From an uncultured Alistipes sp. (lineage in GTDB: Bacteria > Bacteroidota > Bacteroidia > Bacteroidales > UBA932), in the NCBI GenBank assembly GCA_945787505.1, contig CALZHC010000009.1:1-40965 (forward strand): DNA of 40,965 nt, given 5' to 3'. This document shows positions 14,725 through 22,811 of this stretch, in pieces. Below the pieces are notes generated by a model. The model was not told the DNA's origin, ran no database searches, and saw only the letters and a program-made list of their open reading frames with translations. Every line of letters begins with the position of its first letter. Positions within the stretch are counted from its first letter, which is position 1. The position numbers were made by a program, and so were the translations under genes.

Positions 14725-16387
14725 TGTCTGAATCTTTATCTTCGTTGTATTTGTAGCGCTTGATTTTTTTGGTAGCAGTCTTTTCGAACTCTTCGAGCTG
14801 TTCCTTGATTTCGCTGAGTCTGGAAAACTTGCTTACTTTCTCGTTAACATATTCGAGGACCTCTTTTTTGAGGCTCTCGAATTTTTCTTGGTACTCGTCC
14901 GAGGTCTGGCTCAGTTTCTTTTTAAGTTTTTCCTGGTCGAAGTGGACGAGAGCTATGAGTTTGCCCTTTCTTTTGGTCACTATAGATTCGCTTACCATGT
15001 CGTGACTGTTTATTACGCTTTCTATCTCTTCAGGGTAGATATTCTCCCCGCTGGGTCCGATGATGGTAGTGCTTGATCTGCCTTTGATGTAGAGCCATCC
15101 GTCTTTGTCGAACATCCCTAAGTCGTGTGTCCTGAACCATCCGTCAGGTGTAAAGACTGATGCAGTGGTTTCAGGATTGTCGAAATAGCCTGACATGACG
15201 TTGTCTCCCTTTACACATATTTCCCCTATTCCGGTTTCAGGGTCTTTGTTGAGCAATTTTACAGTGACTCCTTCAACTATAGGACCTGTCGAACCCAACC
15301 TCACTTTTGACGGAATCGCTCCGGCTATAAGAGGCGATGTCTCTGTGAGTCCGTATCCTATGGCATACGGAAAGTGCGCTTCGAGCAGGAAACGTTCGAC
15401 ATTGGTGTCTAGTTTTGCTCCTCCTATCCCGAAGAATCTGATTCTTCCTCCAAATTTCTCCATGAGCATCTTTCCTGCTTTTTTATTTAATACCTTTCTG
15501 GTCACGGGAATAGAGTAGAGGAATCTCAGTATGGCGTTGGAGCGGAACTTGGGCAGTACTGCACTCTTGTATATTTTCTCGATGATCAGTGGAACTGAGA
15601 GCATAGTGGTGGGACGCACTTTGGAGAGTGCTTTCATCAGTATGGTGGGAGTGGGAGCCTTGTCTATGTAGTAGATGCTTGCGCCGGCAAGCATGGGAAG
15701 CATCATGCTGAGGCTGGACTCAAGTGTATGTGAGAGTGGGAGTATTGAGAGCCATATATCTGATGCAAAACTTGGTCGCAGCTGCTGTGCTGACCATAGG
15801 TTGGCGCACAGGTTCTTATGTGTCAGCATAACTCCTTTGGAGCTTCCTGTTGTTCCTGAGGTGTAGATTATTGCGGCGAGATCTTCGGATTTTATGCTCT
15901 GGGCAGGGTATAGTTCCACTGCACTCTCTCCTTGCTGCTCTTTGTCAGGGTTTGCGGTAGTATCTGATTTTATCACTTCGAAATCGTCACAGCGTATTAT
16001 GAGTCTGAGTCTCTCCCTTGCCTTTTCGGAGAGTTTGGAGAGTAGTCTCTCTGAGATAAAGAGAGCCTTGCTGCCTGAATGTTTAAGTATGTGTCTGACT
16101 TCGCTCTCTGAAAAATCAGGAAGCATAGGGACTGTAATCATTCCGTAACCGACGGTAGCAAAGTAACTTACTACCCAGTTTGGCATGTTCTGTGCCAACA
16201 GACCAACCTTTTCGCCGGGACGGATGCCATGTCTGTGGAGTAATGTCGCTACCTCTTCCACTTTGCTGTGGAATGTACGGTATGTGTATGACGACTCCCC
16301 ATCTGTGAAAGAGAGAAACTGGTTGTCAGGATATTCTCTGCCGCAGAAATCAAGCAACTCCCTCAGGCTTTTCTGTAAAATATTCAT
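14702..16387 (-). CDS. Long-chain acyl-CoA synthetase (AMP-forming)
   Basis: A 561-residue adenylate-forming ligase that activates fatty acids to acyl-CoA via acyl-AMP. The AMP-binding loop IIYTSGTTGSSKGVMLTHKN, GYGLTETSPL, the hinge region with GWFRTHDLGMFDKDGWLYIKGR and the C-terminal GENIYPEEIE are all present. A charged lysine-rich tail follows. I chose ATG 16387; an in-frame TTG at 16396 would overlap the stop of the upstream acyltransferase. With that acyltransferase it forms a lipid-metabolism pair, probably recycling fatty acids into phospholipid or other acyl lipids. The gene ends in the shared terminator. Confidence 0.93.
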   Translation of the reverse strand: MNILQKSLRELLDFCGREYPDNQFLSFTDGESSYTYRTFHSKVEEVATLLHRHGIRPGEKVGLLAQNMPNWVVSYFATVGYGMITVPMLPDFSESEVRHILKHSGSKALFISERLLSKLSEKARERLRLIIRCDDFEVIKSDTTANPDKEQQGESAVELYPAQSIKSEDLAAIIYTSGTTGSSKGVMLTHKNLCANLWSAQQLRPSFASDIWLSILPLSHTLESSLSMMLPMLAGASIYYIDKAPTPTILMKALSKVRPTTMLSVPLIIEKIYKSAVLPKFRSNAILRFLYSIPVTRKVLNKKAGKMLMEKFGGRIRFFGIGGAKLDTNVERFLLEAHFPYAIGYGLTETSPLIAGAIPSKVRLGSTGPIVEGVTVKLLNKDPETGIGEICVKGDNVMSGYFDNPETTASVFTPDGWFRTHDLGMFDKDGWLYIKGRSSTTIIGPSGENIYPEEIESVINSHDMVSESIVTKRKGKLIALVHFDQEKLKKKLSQTSDEYQEKFESLKKEVLEYVNEKVSKFSRLSEIKEQLEEFEKTATKKIKRYKYNEDKDSDKKNSEGK

Positions 16388-16392
16388 AATTG

Positions 16393-16962
16393 TCAATTCA
16401 AATCATCCCCGCATGTGAATTTTTCGGGGTGTTTTCCTACTACTCCTTTGTCTTTGTACCACTGTCTGATGCGTTTGAGGTCTGCTTCAGGGTCATCTGT
16501 GAGGATTATCTCCTCTTTGGCACCCACCTCTTTCTTTCCCCAGTCGAAATAGCCAAGATATACGGGTACTCCTACTGCCTTTGCAATGGTATGGAATCCG
16601 CTTTTCCACCTCTTGACGGCCTTGCGGGTTCCTTCCGGTGCAATGGCGAGCTGGAAGGAGTCGCTATTTTCGAATTCGTGTATCATCTGTCTGACAAGGG
16701 ATGCTCCTCCTGAACGGCTGCGATCTACCGGTATTCCTCCCAATGAGAGTAGCAAAGGCTTAAGAGGACCTTTGAAGAAGCCCTTCTTGATCATCACTTT
16801 GGCATTACCCCCTACTGATTTATAATAAAGGTATGATATTACAAAGTCCCACGCTGAAGTGTGAGGGGCCCCAAGTATTATACACTTCTTTACGGGTATT
16901 GCCTGGTCCATTGCTTTCCAACCGAGCAATTTCAATAATTTTCCTGCTGTCTTGGGTTTCAT
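16393..16962 (-). CDS. 1-acylglycerol-3-phosphate acyltransferase-like protein (PlsC family)
   Basis: A 189-residue acyltransferase. The catalytic HX4D motif is HTSAWD (His34, Asp39), the glycerophosphate-binding block is GIPVDRSR, and the EGTR motif appears as APEGTRK. The family transfers acyl groups onto lysophosphatidic acid or related lysolipids at the inner face of the cytoplasmic membrane. At under 200 residues it is one of the short members common in Bacteroidota, some of which may act on other lipids such as ornithine or glycine lipids; the substrate is therefore open. It lies 3 nt after parE and just before the acyl-CoA ligase, in one operon. Confidence 0.88.
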   Translation of the reverse strand: MKPKTAGKLLKLLGWKAMDQAIPVKKCIILGAPHTSAWDFVISYLYYKSVGGNAKVMIKKGFFKGPLKPLLLSLGGIPVDRSRSGGASLVRQMIHEFENSDSFQLAIAPEGTRKAVKRWKSGFHTIAKAVGVPVYLGYFDWGKKEVGAKEEIILTDDPEADLKRIRQWYKDKGVVGKHPEKFTCGDDLN

Positions 16963-16965
16963 ATT

Positions 16966-18813
16966 TTATACTATTTCCAATATGAGGTCACTTCTGAGGT
17001 TCTGTCTAATGAAAAACTGTCTGTCAGGGGTGTTTTTGCCCATGTAGAACTGAAGGAGGTCTTCAATCTTGTCCTCCATCGTGAGTCTTACCGGGTCAAG
17101 TCTCATATCCTCTCCGATAAATCCCTTGAACTCTTCGGGTGAAATTTCTCCCAATCCTTTGAATCGTGTGATTTCATGGCCTTTGCCTAGTTCTTCCATC
17201 GCCCTGAGTTTCTCCTCCTCGCTGTAGCAGTAGATGTTCTTTTTCTTGTTGCGTACCCTGAAGAGGGGAGTCTGAAGGATGTATACGTGTCCCAGACGTA
17301 CCAGTTCTGGATAGAATTTAAGGAAGAAGCTGACCATCAGGAGTCTGATGTGCATGCCGTCTACATCGGCATCTGTCGCTATTATTATCTTGTTATAGCG
17401 CAGGTTATCCATGTCTTCATCGATGTTGAGGGCTGCCTTCAGAAGTATCATCTCTTCGTTATGCATAACTTCATGACCGCCTTTCTGTACACAGTTGAGC
17501 GGTTTTCCTCTCAGACTGAAAACAGCCTGAGTGTTGACATCTCTGATTTTGGTGATTGATCCGCTTGCTGAATCTCCCTCTGTGATAAAGAGAGAAGACT
17601 CTTCCGAGAGGGGATTGCGGCTGTCGGTGTAGTGTACTCGGCAATCACGCAACTTTCTGTTGCATAGGTTCGCTTTCTTGACCTTCTCTTTGAGGTTTTT
17701 CTGGACTCCGGTGATGGCCTTGCGCTCCTTTTCGGATTCCTGTATCTTCTTGAGCATTATGGATGCTGTTTCGGGATTTTTGTGGAGATAGTTGTCAAGT
17801 TCCTCTGCCACAAAGTCCCCTATGAAGCTGCGCATCGAGAGTCCCGCTGCCTTCTCCTTGGAGGTAAGCTTGGTCTTGGTCTGGTTGCCAAATCCGGGGG
17901 CCTCGTCCATCCTGATGGAGATTGCCCCTATCATTGATTGCCTTATATCCGAGGGTTCGAGGTCTTTCTTAAAGTGTTCTTTAATGGTCTTGGCCAGAGC
18001 CTCCTTGTATGCCGAGAGGTGGGTTCCTCCCTGGGTGGTATTCTGTCCGTTGACGAATGATGCAATGTTCTCCCCGTTGTTCTCTCCATGTGTTATCACC
18101 ATCTCGATATCTTCACCTATAAGATGGATGGGGGGATAGAGGGGGTTTTCAGCCATATTGTCATTTACCAAGTCGAGAAGCCCGTTTCTGGAGAAGTAAC
18201 GGGTATCGTTGAGGTAGAGCGAAAGACCGGTGTTCAGGTAGGCGTAGTTCTTTACCATTGTTTCTATGAACTCGGTGTTGTACCTGTAGCCTTTGAAGAT
18301 CTCTTCGTCTGCGGTAAATTCCACGAATGTTCCATTTTTCTCAGTGCAGGTACCGAAATCTTTTGATATCAGCCTGCCTTTGGAGAAGGTGGAGCTAAAG
18401 AATTCACCGTTTCGTATGGATTTTATGTGGAAGTACGATGAGGTGGCGTTTACTGCCTTGAGTCCGACTCCGTTAAGTCCGACACTTTTCTTGAACAGTC
18501 CCTCTTTGAATTTTCCTCCTGTCATAAGATTGCTTGAGGCATCGATGACTTTATCAAATGGAATTCCTCGTCCGAAGTCTCTTACAGAGACGGTGTTGTT
18601 TTCGAGTGTAATCCTTATTTCCTTTCCGAATCCGGTCGCGAATTCATCTATGGAGTTATCTATCACCTCTTTTACGAGTACATATATGCCGTCATCAGGC
18701 ATTGAACCATCTCCGGTATTACCAATGTACATTCCGGGACGGTGTCTTATGTGCTCGTTCCACTCGAGTGTTTCTATTGCGTCGCTGTCGTAATCTCTTA
18801 ATTTTTCGCTCAT
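16966..18813 (-). CDS. parE: DNA topoisomerase IV subunit B
   Basis: A 615-residue type IIA topoisomerase ATPase subunit that works with ParC to decatenate chromosomes. The GHKL ATPase region has RHRPGMYIGN, VKEVIDNSIDEF, DFGRGIPFD and KSVGLNGVGLKAVNA. A transducer domain follows, then TOPRIM with EGDSA (Glu412) and the DADVDGMHIRLL metal site, and the C-terminal block ending RQFFIRQNLRS. It lacks the extra insertion of large GyrB proteins and has the LNGVG form seen in ParE-type proteins, so I favour ParE over GyrB. parC is not adjacent; lipid genes follow. A TAnnTTTG element lies at 18846-18853. Confidence 0.92.
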   Translation of the reverse strand: MSEKLRDYDSDAIETLEWNEHIRHRPGMYIGNTGDGSMPDDGIYVLVKEVIDNSIDEFATGFGKEIRITLENNTVSVRDFGRGIPFDKVIDASSNLMTGGKFKEGLFKKSVGLNGVGLKAVNATSSYFHIKSIRNGEFFSSTFSKGRLISKDFGTCTEKNGTFVEFTADEEIFKGYRYNTEFIETMVKNYAYLNTGLSLYLNDTRYFSRNGLLDLVNDNMAENPLYPPIHLIGEDIEMVITHGENNGENIASFVNGQNTTQGGTHLSAYKEALAKTIKEHFKKDLEPSDIRQSMIGAISIRMDEAPGFGNQTKTKLTSKEKAAGLSMRSFIGDFVAEELDNYLHKNPETASIMLKKIQESEKERKAITGVQKNLKEKVKKANLCNRKLRDCRVHYTDSRNPLSEESSLFITEGDSASGSITKIRDVNTQAVFSLRGKPLNCVQKGGHEVMHNEEMILLKAALNIDEDMDNLRYNKIIIATDADVDGMHIRLLMVSFFLKFYPELVRLGHVYILQTPLFRVRNKKKNIYCYSEEEKLRAMEELGKGHEITRFKGLGEISPEEFKGFIGEDMRLDPVRLTMEDKIEDLLQFYMGKNTPDRQFFIRQNLRSDLILEIV

Positions 18814-18845
18814 TATACTATAGTGTATAAAAATTGTATCTCCTA

Positions 18846-18853
18846 CAAAAGTA
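18846..18853 (-). promoter_or_regulatory. TAnnTTTG -7 element for parE operon
   Basis: Read on the minus strand, this is TACTTTTG, about 33 nt upstream of the parE ATG at 18813. The -33 element is not clear. Confidence 0.5.
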
Positions 18854-18871
18854 CTAATTGTTTCTCAATTG

Positions 18872-18903
18872 TTGCTAATTACTTTGATTTTTTTCTATTT
18901 TTG
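18872..18903 (+). promoter_or_regulatory. Promoter of the eight-gene surface lipoprotein operon
   Basis: TTG at 18872-18874 and TATTTTTG at 18896-18903 are 21 nt apart, fitting the Bacteroidota -33/-7 pattern. The first ATG is at 18929. It is the only convincing promoter seen for the block 18929-29930, in which the genes are separated by about 6-20 nt. It lies back to back with the parE promoter. Confidence 0.6.
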
Positions 18904-18928
18904 CCACTCTTATGGCTTAATATAAGTT

Positions 18929-20761
18929 ATGGAATATAGAAAAATTTATTTTGTCCTATTGTCTGTTTTCATGCTCTTTTCATGCTCAGAAAGGAGTATG
19001 GAGACTGTTAAGGATGGTTCGATAACTGTGGGTTTTTCAGTTACGGAGCCACTTACCAAGCCTATTATCTCTCAGGACGGACTCTCATCTGTATGGTGTG
19101 AGGGTGATCGTCTTGCCCTGTGGGCGGTGAACCCTTCAGGGAATTTCATATTGAATAATGTTCCGTTTTCAGTGTACGGTTTTTCAGATTTCAGGGCTCT
19201 CTTTACTGCTACTCTTTCACAGGAAATGCCTGAGGAACGCTATACCTATTATGGGTGTTCTCCTCTTCCTGTGAGTGCAGAGGGTACAGATGTCGTTTTC
19301 AACATTCCTGAAGTTCAGGACGGCAGACTCTCGGGAGGTGCTGATATTATAGTGTGCAGCCCTACTCCGAGTGGACCACTCAGAAGCATTGAAGAAGACA
19401 AGACGGGAATTGCTCTGAATCTCTATATGAATCATCTGTTACATCAGTTCAGATTCTTCGTGCCAGAAGGCTCTCCTCTTGGTACAGATTCCATCAAGAG
19501 ACTAGAGATTTCGCTCCCTTACAATGTTACCGGTAATTACACTCTGGATGTAACCAGTCCGGATACTCCTGGCATCCTCTCTGACGGAAGCAGCTCCATT
19601 GTTCTCGAACTGGCTGATCCACTGACTGCCTCTGAAGGGGATAATTATAATTATGCCTGTGCGGGGCTCTTTCCTTCTACCGGAGCATTTACTTCTTCGG
19701 ATTCTCTTTTTGTCACTGCCTATACTGATGAGAAGATGTTTAAGGCAGACCCGATTTCTATTGAGGGTAGAACTTTTGCAGCCGGTCACTCCACTCCTGT
19801 GAAACTCTCTCTTAAGGAGACAATCATCTCTGCAAGTCTTGCATTGGCTGTCGGCAACAATTTCATAGGAGAGGCTCTTACTGATGTATACATAAAGGAT
19901 GGTGAAGAGGTTCTGCTCTCCTATAGCCACACTGATGGAGAGTATTATGATAATTTTGAATTTGAATCCGAGTTCACAGGCAAAGAGCAGGTTGAACAGT
20001 TCAAGAAGATATGTAATGCTGTCAATGAGAACAGGGCTGATGTGGTATTTGAAACAGCCAATACCGTATCTGTCCTGCCACTTTCTGCTTCTGCACTCTC
20101 AGTCAGTGGATTGTCGGCTACCATTACTTTAGGGGATGTGCCATATCTCTTGTTTGAAGATTTTTCTGCAGCCTCTTCATATAGCCGGGATGATGCTTAT
20201 TCTACTGGCAATGACAGAAGCTTGGAGGGGTACCTTCTTGATGGGTATATGGCTGACAATGGATGGAATGCAGCTCGTTTTGCCCTGTATGAAGGTGAGA
20301 ACATAAGGATAAACTCCCGTTATCAGTCCGGTGCATGGGTGATCGAGAGACTTTCAGGTCGTCTGGATACTCCCGCCATGTCCCGTATTAAGGAGGGCTC
20401 TTCTGTCAATGTCGTTTTCGAATACGATTATTCGATAGTAGTCCCTGCAGGTCTTAATGTGGATGACTCTCGAAATAAGATGGCTTTCTATATCTTGGGT
20501 ACTCACACTTTAAGTCAGGACTCTCCTATCGATGGTGTCTATGTCGGAGATATGGCCTCTAGCTGTTCTGTGGTTTACGAGTCTGAAAGACATTCAAGTG
20601 GCAATGCTGCCCAGATGACTCATAAAGTTCACGATGTCAACGGATGTACATCTGCAACAAGGTTCGTGTTCATGATGGGTACCGACAGAAATACCAAACA
20701 TATTGCTTCAAATTCTCAGTATTATCTATACTTGGATAATATAAAGATATATATTCACTAA
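18929..20761 (+). CDS. Fimbrillin-like surface lipoprotein
   Basis: A 610-residue predicted lipoprotein (hydrophobic start, lipobox-like LFSC with Cys19). The N-terminal half (about 30-290) has the layout of Bacteroidales fimbrillin-like proteins: GSITVGFSV, a T-K-P at 43-45, then WCEGDRLALWA and RYTYYGCSPLPV, with a second beta domain after HQFRFFVPEG. The C-terminal third (LLFEDFSAASSY to YLYLDNIKIYIH) resembles carbohydrate- or anchor-type jelly-roll domains that often close such proteins. It is the first gene of the operon. Fimbrillins are pilus subunits in type V pili, but no Mfa/Fim assembly genes are here, so pilus function is inference. No exact family can be assigned. Confidence 0.68.
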   Translation: MEYRKIYFVLLSVFMLFSCSERSMETVKDGSITVGFSVTEPLTKPIISQDGLSSVWCEGDRLALWAVNPSGNFILNNVPFSVYGFSDFRALFTATLSQEMPEERYTYYGCSPLPVSAEGTDVVFNIPEVQDGRLSGGADIIVCSPTPSGPLRSIEEDKTGIALNLYMNHLLHQFRFFVPEGSPLGTDSIKRLEISLPYNVTGNYTLDVTSPDTPGILSDGSSSIVLELADPLTASEGDNYNYACAGLFPSTGAFTSSDSLFVTAYTDEKMFKADPISIEGRTFAAGHSTPVKLSLKETIISASLALAVGNNFIGEALTDVYIKDGEEVLLSYSHTDGEYYDNFEFESEFTGKEQVEQFKKICNAVNENRADVVFETANTVSVLPLSASALSVSGLSATITLGDVPYLLFEDFSAASSYSRDDAYSTGNDRSLEGYLLDGYMADNGWNAARFALYEGENIRINSRYQSGAWVIERLSGRLDTPAMSRIKEGSSVNVVFEYDYSIVVPAGLNVDDSRNKMAFYILGTHTLSQDSPIDGVYVGDMASSCSVVYESERHSSGNAAQMTHKVHDVNGCTSATRFVFMMGTDRNTKHIASNSQYYLYLDNIKIYIH

Positions 20762-20773
20762 TTTTAAACAGTT

Positions 20774-21511
20774 ATGAATCTAAGAAAGACGATTTTTTTA
20801 ACACTTTCCTTATATGTTGCCACATCTTGTAACATTTCTTCTATTGGTGACAAGTCTGGAAAGGTGTCATTTTCGGTTGAGAATGACATTTATGTAACGG
20901 AAATTACAAAGGGCGCGGTCTCCTCTTATACTGCACTTCCCGCCCCTGGTGATTTTATGCTTAAGGTTACTGATGGTGACGGGGTATCTATCTACGAAGG
21001 TCTGCTTTCAGAATGGGATTCTTCTACCAAGATTCCTGCAGGTGCCTACGAGGCTGCTGTCTCATATGGAACTGAAGGGGAGGAGGGTTTTGACAAACCA
21101 TTCTTTACAGGTTCTTCATCTTTTACAGTGACCGGAGGTGAGACCACCAATGTCTCTGTACCTGCTGCTCTTACTAATTCTATTGTGAAAGTGACCAGAA
21201 GTAATGCTTTCACTAACTACTTTGTTTCAAGTGATTTTGTAGTTACCACTGGTAACGGGAATGAAATTGCTTTCCCTATATCCGAAAACAGGGGTGCTTT
21301 CGTGGATGCCTACAAGATTACAGTTTCCGGTAATGTAACTTCTCAAGGAGGAAGTACCAAATCCTTCTCCAAAGAGTATTCCGGACTTGAACCGGCTACT
21401 TGCTATGAACTCGCTTTCGATGTAGAAGGTATTGGCGGTGCCACGATTACTATCTCTTTCAACGATACTGTAGAGAGTGTCGAACTTGAGGATATCGAAC
21501 TTAATGATTAA
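20774..21511 (+). CDS. DUF4493-like lipoprotein
   Basis: A 245-residue lipoprotein (VATSC, Cys19). It has the DUF4493 pattern: a short strand GKVSFSV, T-K-G at 45-47, then YTALPAPGDFMLKVTDGDG, SIYEGLLSEWDS, KIPAGAYEAAVSYGTEGEEGFDKPFF, and TVTGGETTNVSVPAALTNSIVKV. These are fimbrillin-related beta-sandwich repeats with two domains (about 30-135 and 140-245). Function is unknown in the family; members are cell-surface lipoproteins of gut Bacteroidales. It lies 12 nt after the first gene and precedes a second DUF4493 protein. Confidence 0.78.
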   Translation: MNLRKTIFLTLSLYVATSCNISSIGDKSGKVSFSVENDIYVTEITKGAVSSYTALPAPGDFMLKVTDGDGVSIYEGLLSEWDSSTKIPAGAYEAAVSYGTEGEEGFDKPFFTGSSSFTVTGGETTNVSVPAALTNSIVKVTRSNAFTNYFVSSDFVVTTGNGNEIAFPISENRGAFVDAYKITVSGNVTSQGGSTKSFSKEYSGLEPATCYELAFDVEGIGGATITISFNDTVESVELEDIELND

Positions 21512-21529
21512 TTTTTCAATTATATGTAT

Positions 21530-22792
21530 ATGAATAAAAGAATAGGATATATATTGATGGCGGCACTCATGCTCGCCCTCTCTTCATGTGCTTCAAGGAT
21601 TACAGTTGCAGATGATCTCAATGGTACACTTGAACTCTCTGATTTCACCATTACGACAGATGATTCTCTCTTCACAAAGGCTACATCTGCTGCCGGAGGA
21701 TCTTATACAATAATGATAAATACAGCAGATGGAAATACCATCTTAAGGAAGAGTTATGAGCAGTTCAAGGCTGATGGCAATAAAGTCATGCTTCCTGCAG
21801 GTGATTATGTTCTTGTGGCCCGCTCTGTTTCTGAGGAGATTCCACAGGCTGCTTTTGAACAGCCCATCTATGGAGCGACCAAAACATTTTCTATGGTGGC
21901 TGGTGAGAAGACATCTTTGGGTACATTGACATGTACACTTCTTCAATGCAAGGTTACTGTAGGTTATAGTGATGAGTTCCTCGCCAGTGTTACTGGTGAT
22001 GGTGTGGCTACTGTTGAGGTAGCAGCAGGATATCCGCTCGAATATAAAATGACTTACAGTGGAGGAAAGGCCAATTATGAACAGTCGGCTGGTTATTTTT
22101 CTTTGAATGATGGCGCCAATACCACCCTTGTGGTTACCTTCAAGGGATCGATCGAAGGCAAGAGCCAGAAGATGACCAAGAGTATTTCAGGTCTCGAACC
22201 CAGACAGTGGCGTCAGATTAAGTTTGTCAAGAAGGTGAATAATCAGGGGGATGCAACCTTTGATGTCGTTATCAATGATTTTATCAATGACGAGGTTTTG
22301 GGCAATAATATTGAGACCGAGGAACCTGTCATCGGTGAGGATCCTCAGGCACCGAAGGGCGATGGAGACATGACTTTCGTATTTGATTACGCAGCAGGAT
22401 GTGATCCAGATATTACAGATATGGGAGCCATTTATGTCCCTTCACCTGATGAAAAAGATCTTAAGCTTTTCTTCAAAGCCACTGTTCCTAACGGTATCAA
22501 GAAGTTCAATGTGGAGATAAGCTCTACAAATGAAGATTTCAATAGAGCTGTGGCTGCTGCCGGTGCTACTGTTCTTGACCTGATCAATCCCACTCCCGAC
22601 AATGATATTATCTTCCAGGTGGTTCCTTTCACTCATGGTCCCGAATTGGTGGGTATGACAGAGGTGCCTTTTGATCTATGTGCAGCTCAGGATGCTATTA
22701 CCCTATATGGAGGAAGACATACATTTACCATGAATATTACTGATGCACAGGGATGTAAAGCTTCTTTCCCTATTGTTATGATTGTTGAATAA
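21530..22792 (+). CDS. DUF4493-like lipoprotein with C-terminal extension
   Basis: A 420-residue lipoprotein (lipobox LSSC, Cys20). The first about 240 residues follow the DUF4493 layout of the preceding gene: strand GTLELSDFTI, T-K-A at 49-51, SYTIMINTADGNTILRKSYEQF, LPAGDYVLVARS, PIYGATKTFSMVAGEKTSLG, and SGLEPRQWRQIKF. A Glu/Pro linker (about 265-280) leads to a separate beta domain of about 140 residues (MTFVFDYAAGCDP to FPIVMIVE) with no name I recognise. I chose ATG 21530 over an in-frame upstream start at 21524 because the signal peptide then starts MNKRIGYILMAA. Confidence 0.75.
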   Translation: MNKRIGYILMAALMLALSSCASRITVADDLNGTLELSDFTITTDDSLFTKATSAAGGSYTIMINTADGNTILRKSYEQFKADGNKVMLPAGDYVLVARSVSEEIPQAAFEQPIYGATKTFSMVAGEKTSLGTLTCTLLQCKVTVGYSDEFLASVTGDGVATVEVAAGYPLEYKMTYSGGKANYEQSAGYFSLNDGANTTLVVTFKGSIEGKSQKMTKSISGLEPRQWRQIKFVKKVNNQGDATFDVVINDFINDEVLGNNIETEEPVIGEDPQAPKGDGDMTFVFDYAAGCDPDITDMGAIYVPSPDEKDLKLFFKATVPNGIKKFNVEISSTNEDFNRAVAAAGATVLDLINPTPDNDIIFQVVPFTHGPELVGMTEVPFDLCAAQDAITLYGGRHTFTMNITDAQGCKASFPIVMIVE

Positions 22793-22811
22793 ATGAGAGA
22801 GAATGTTGGTT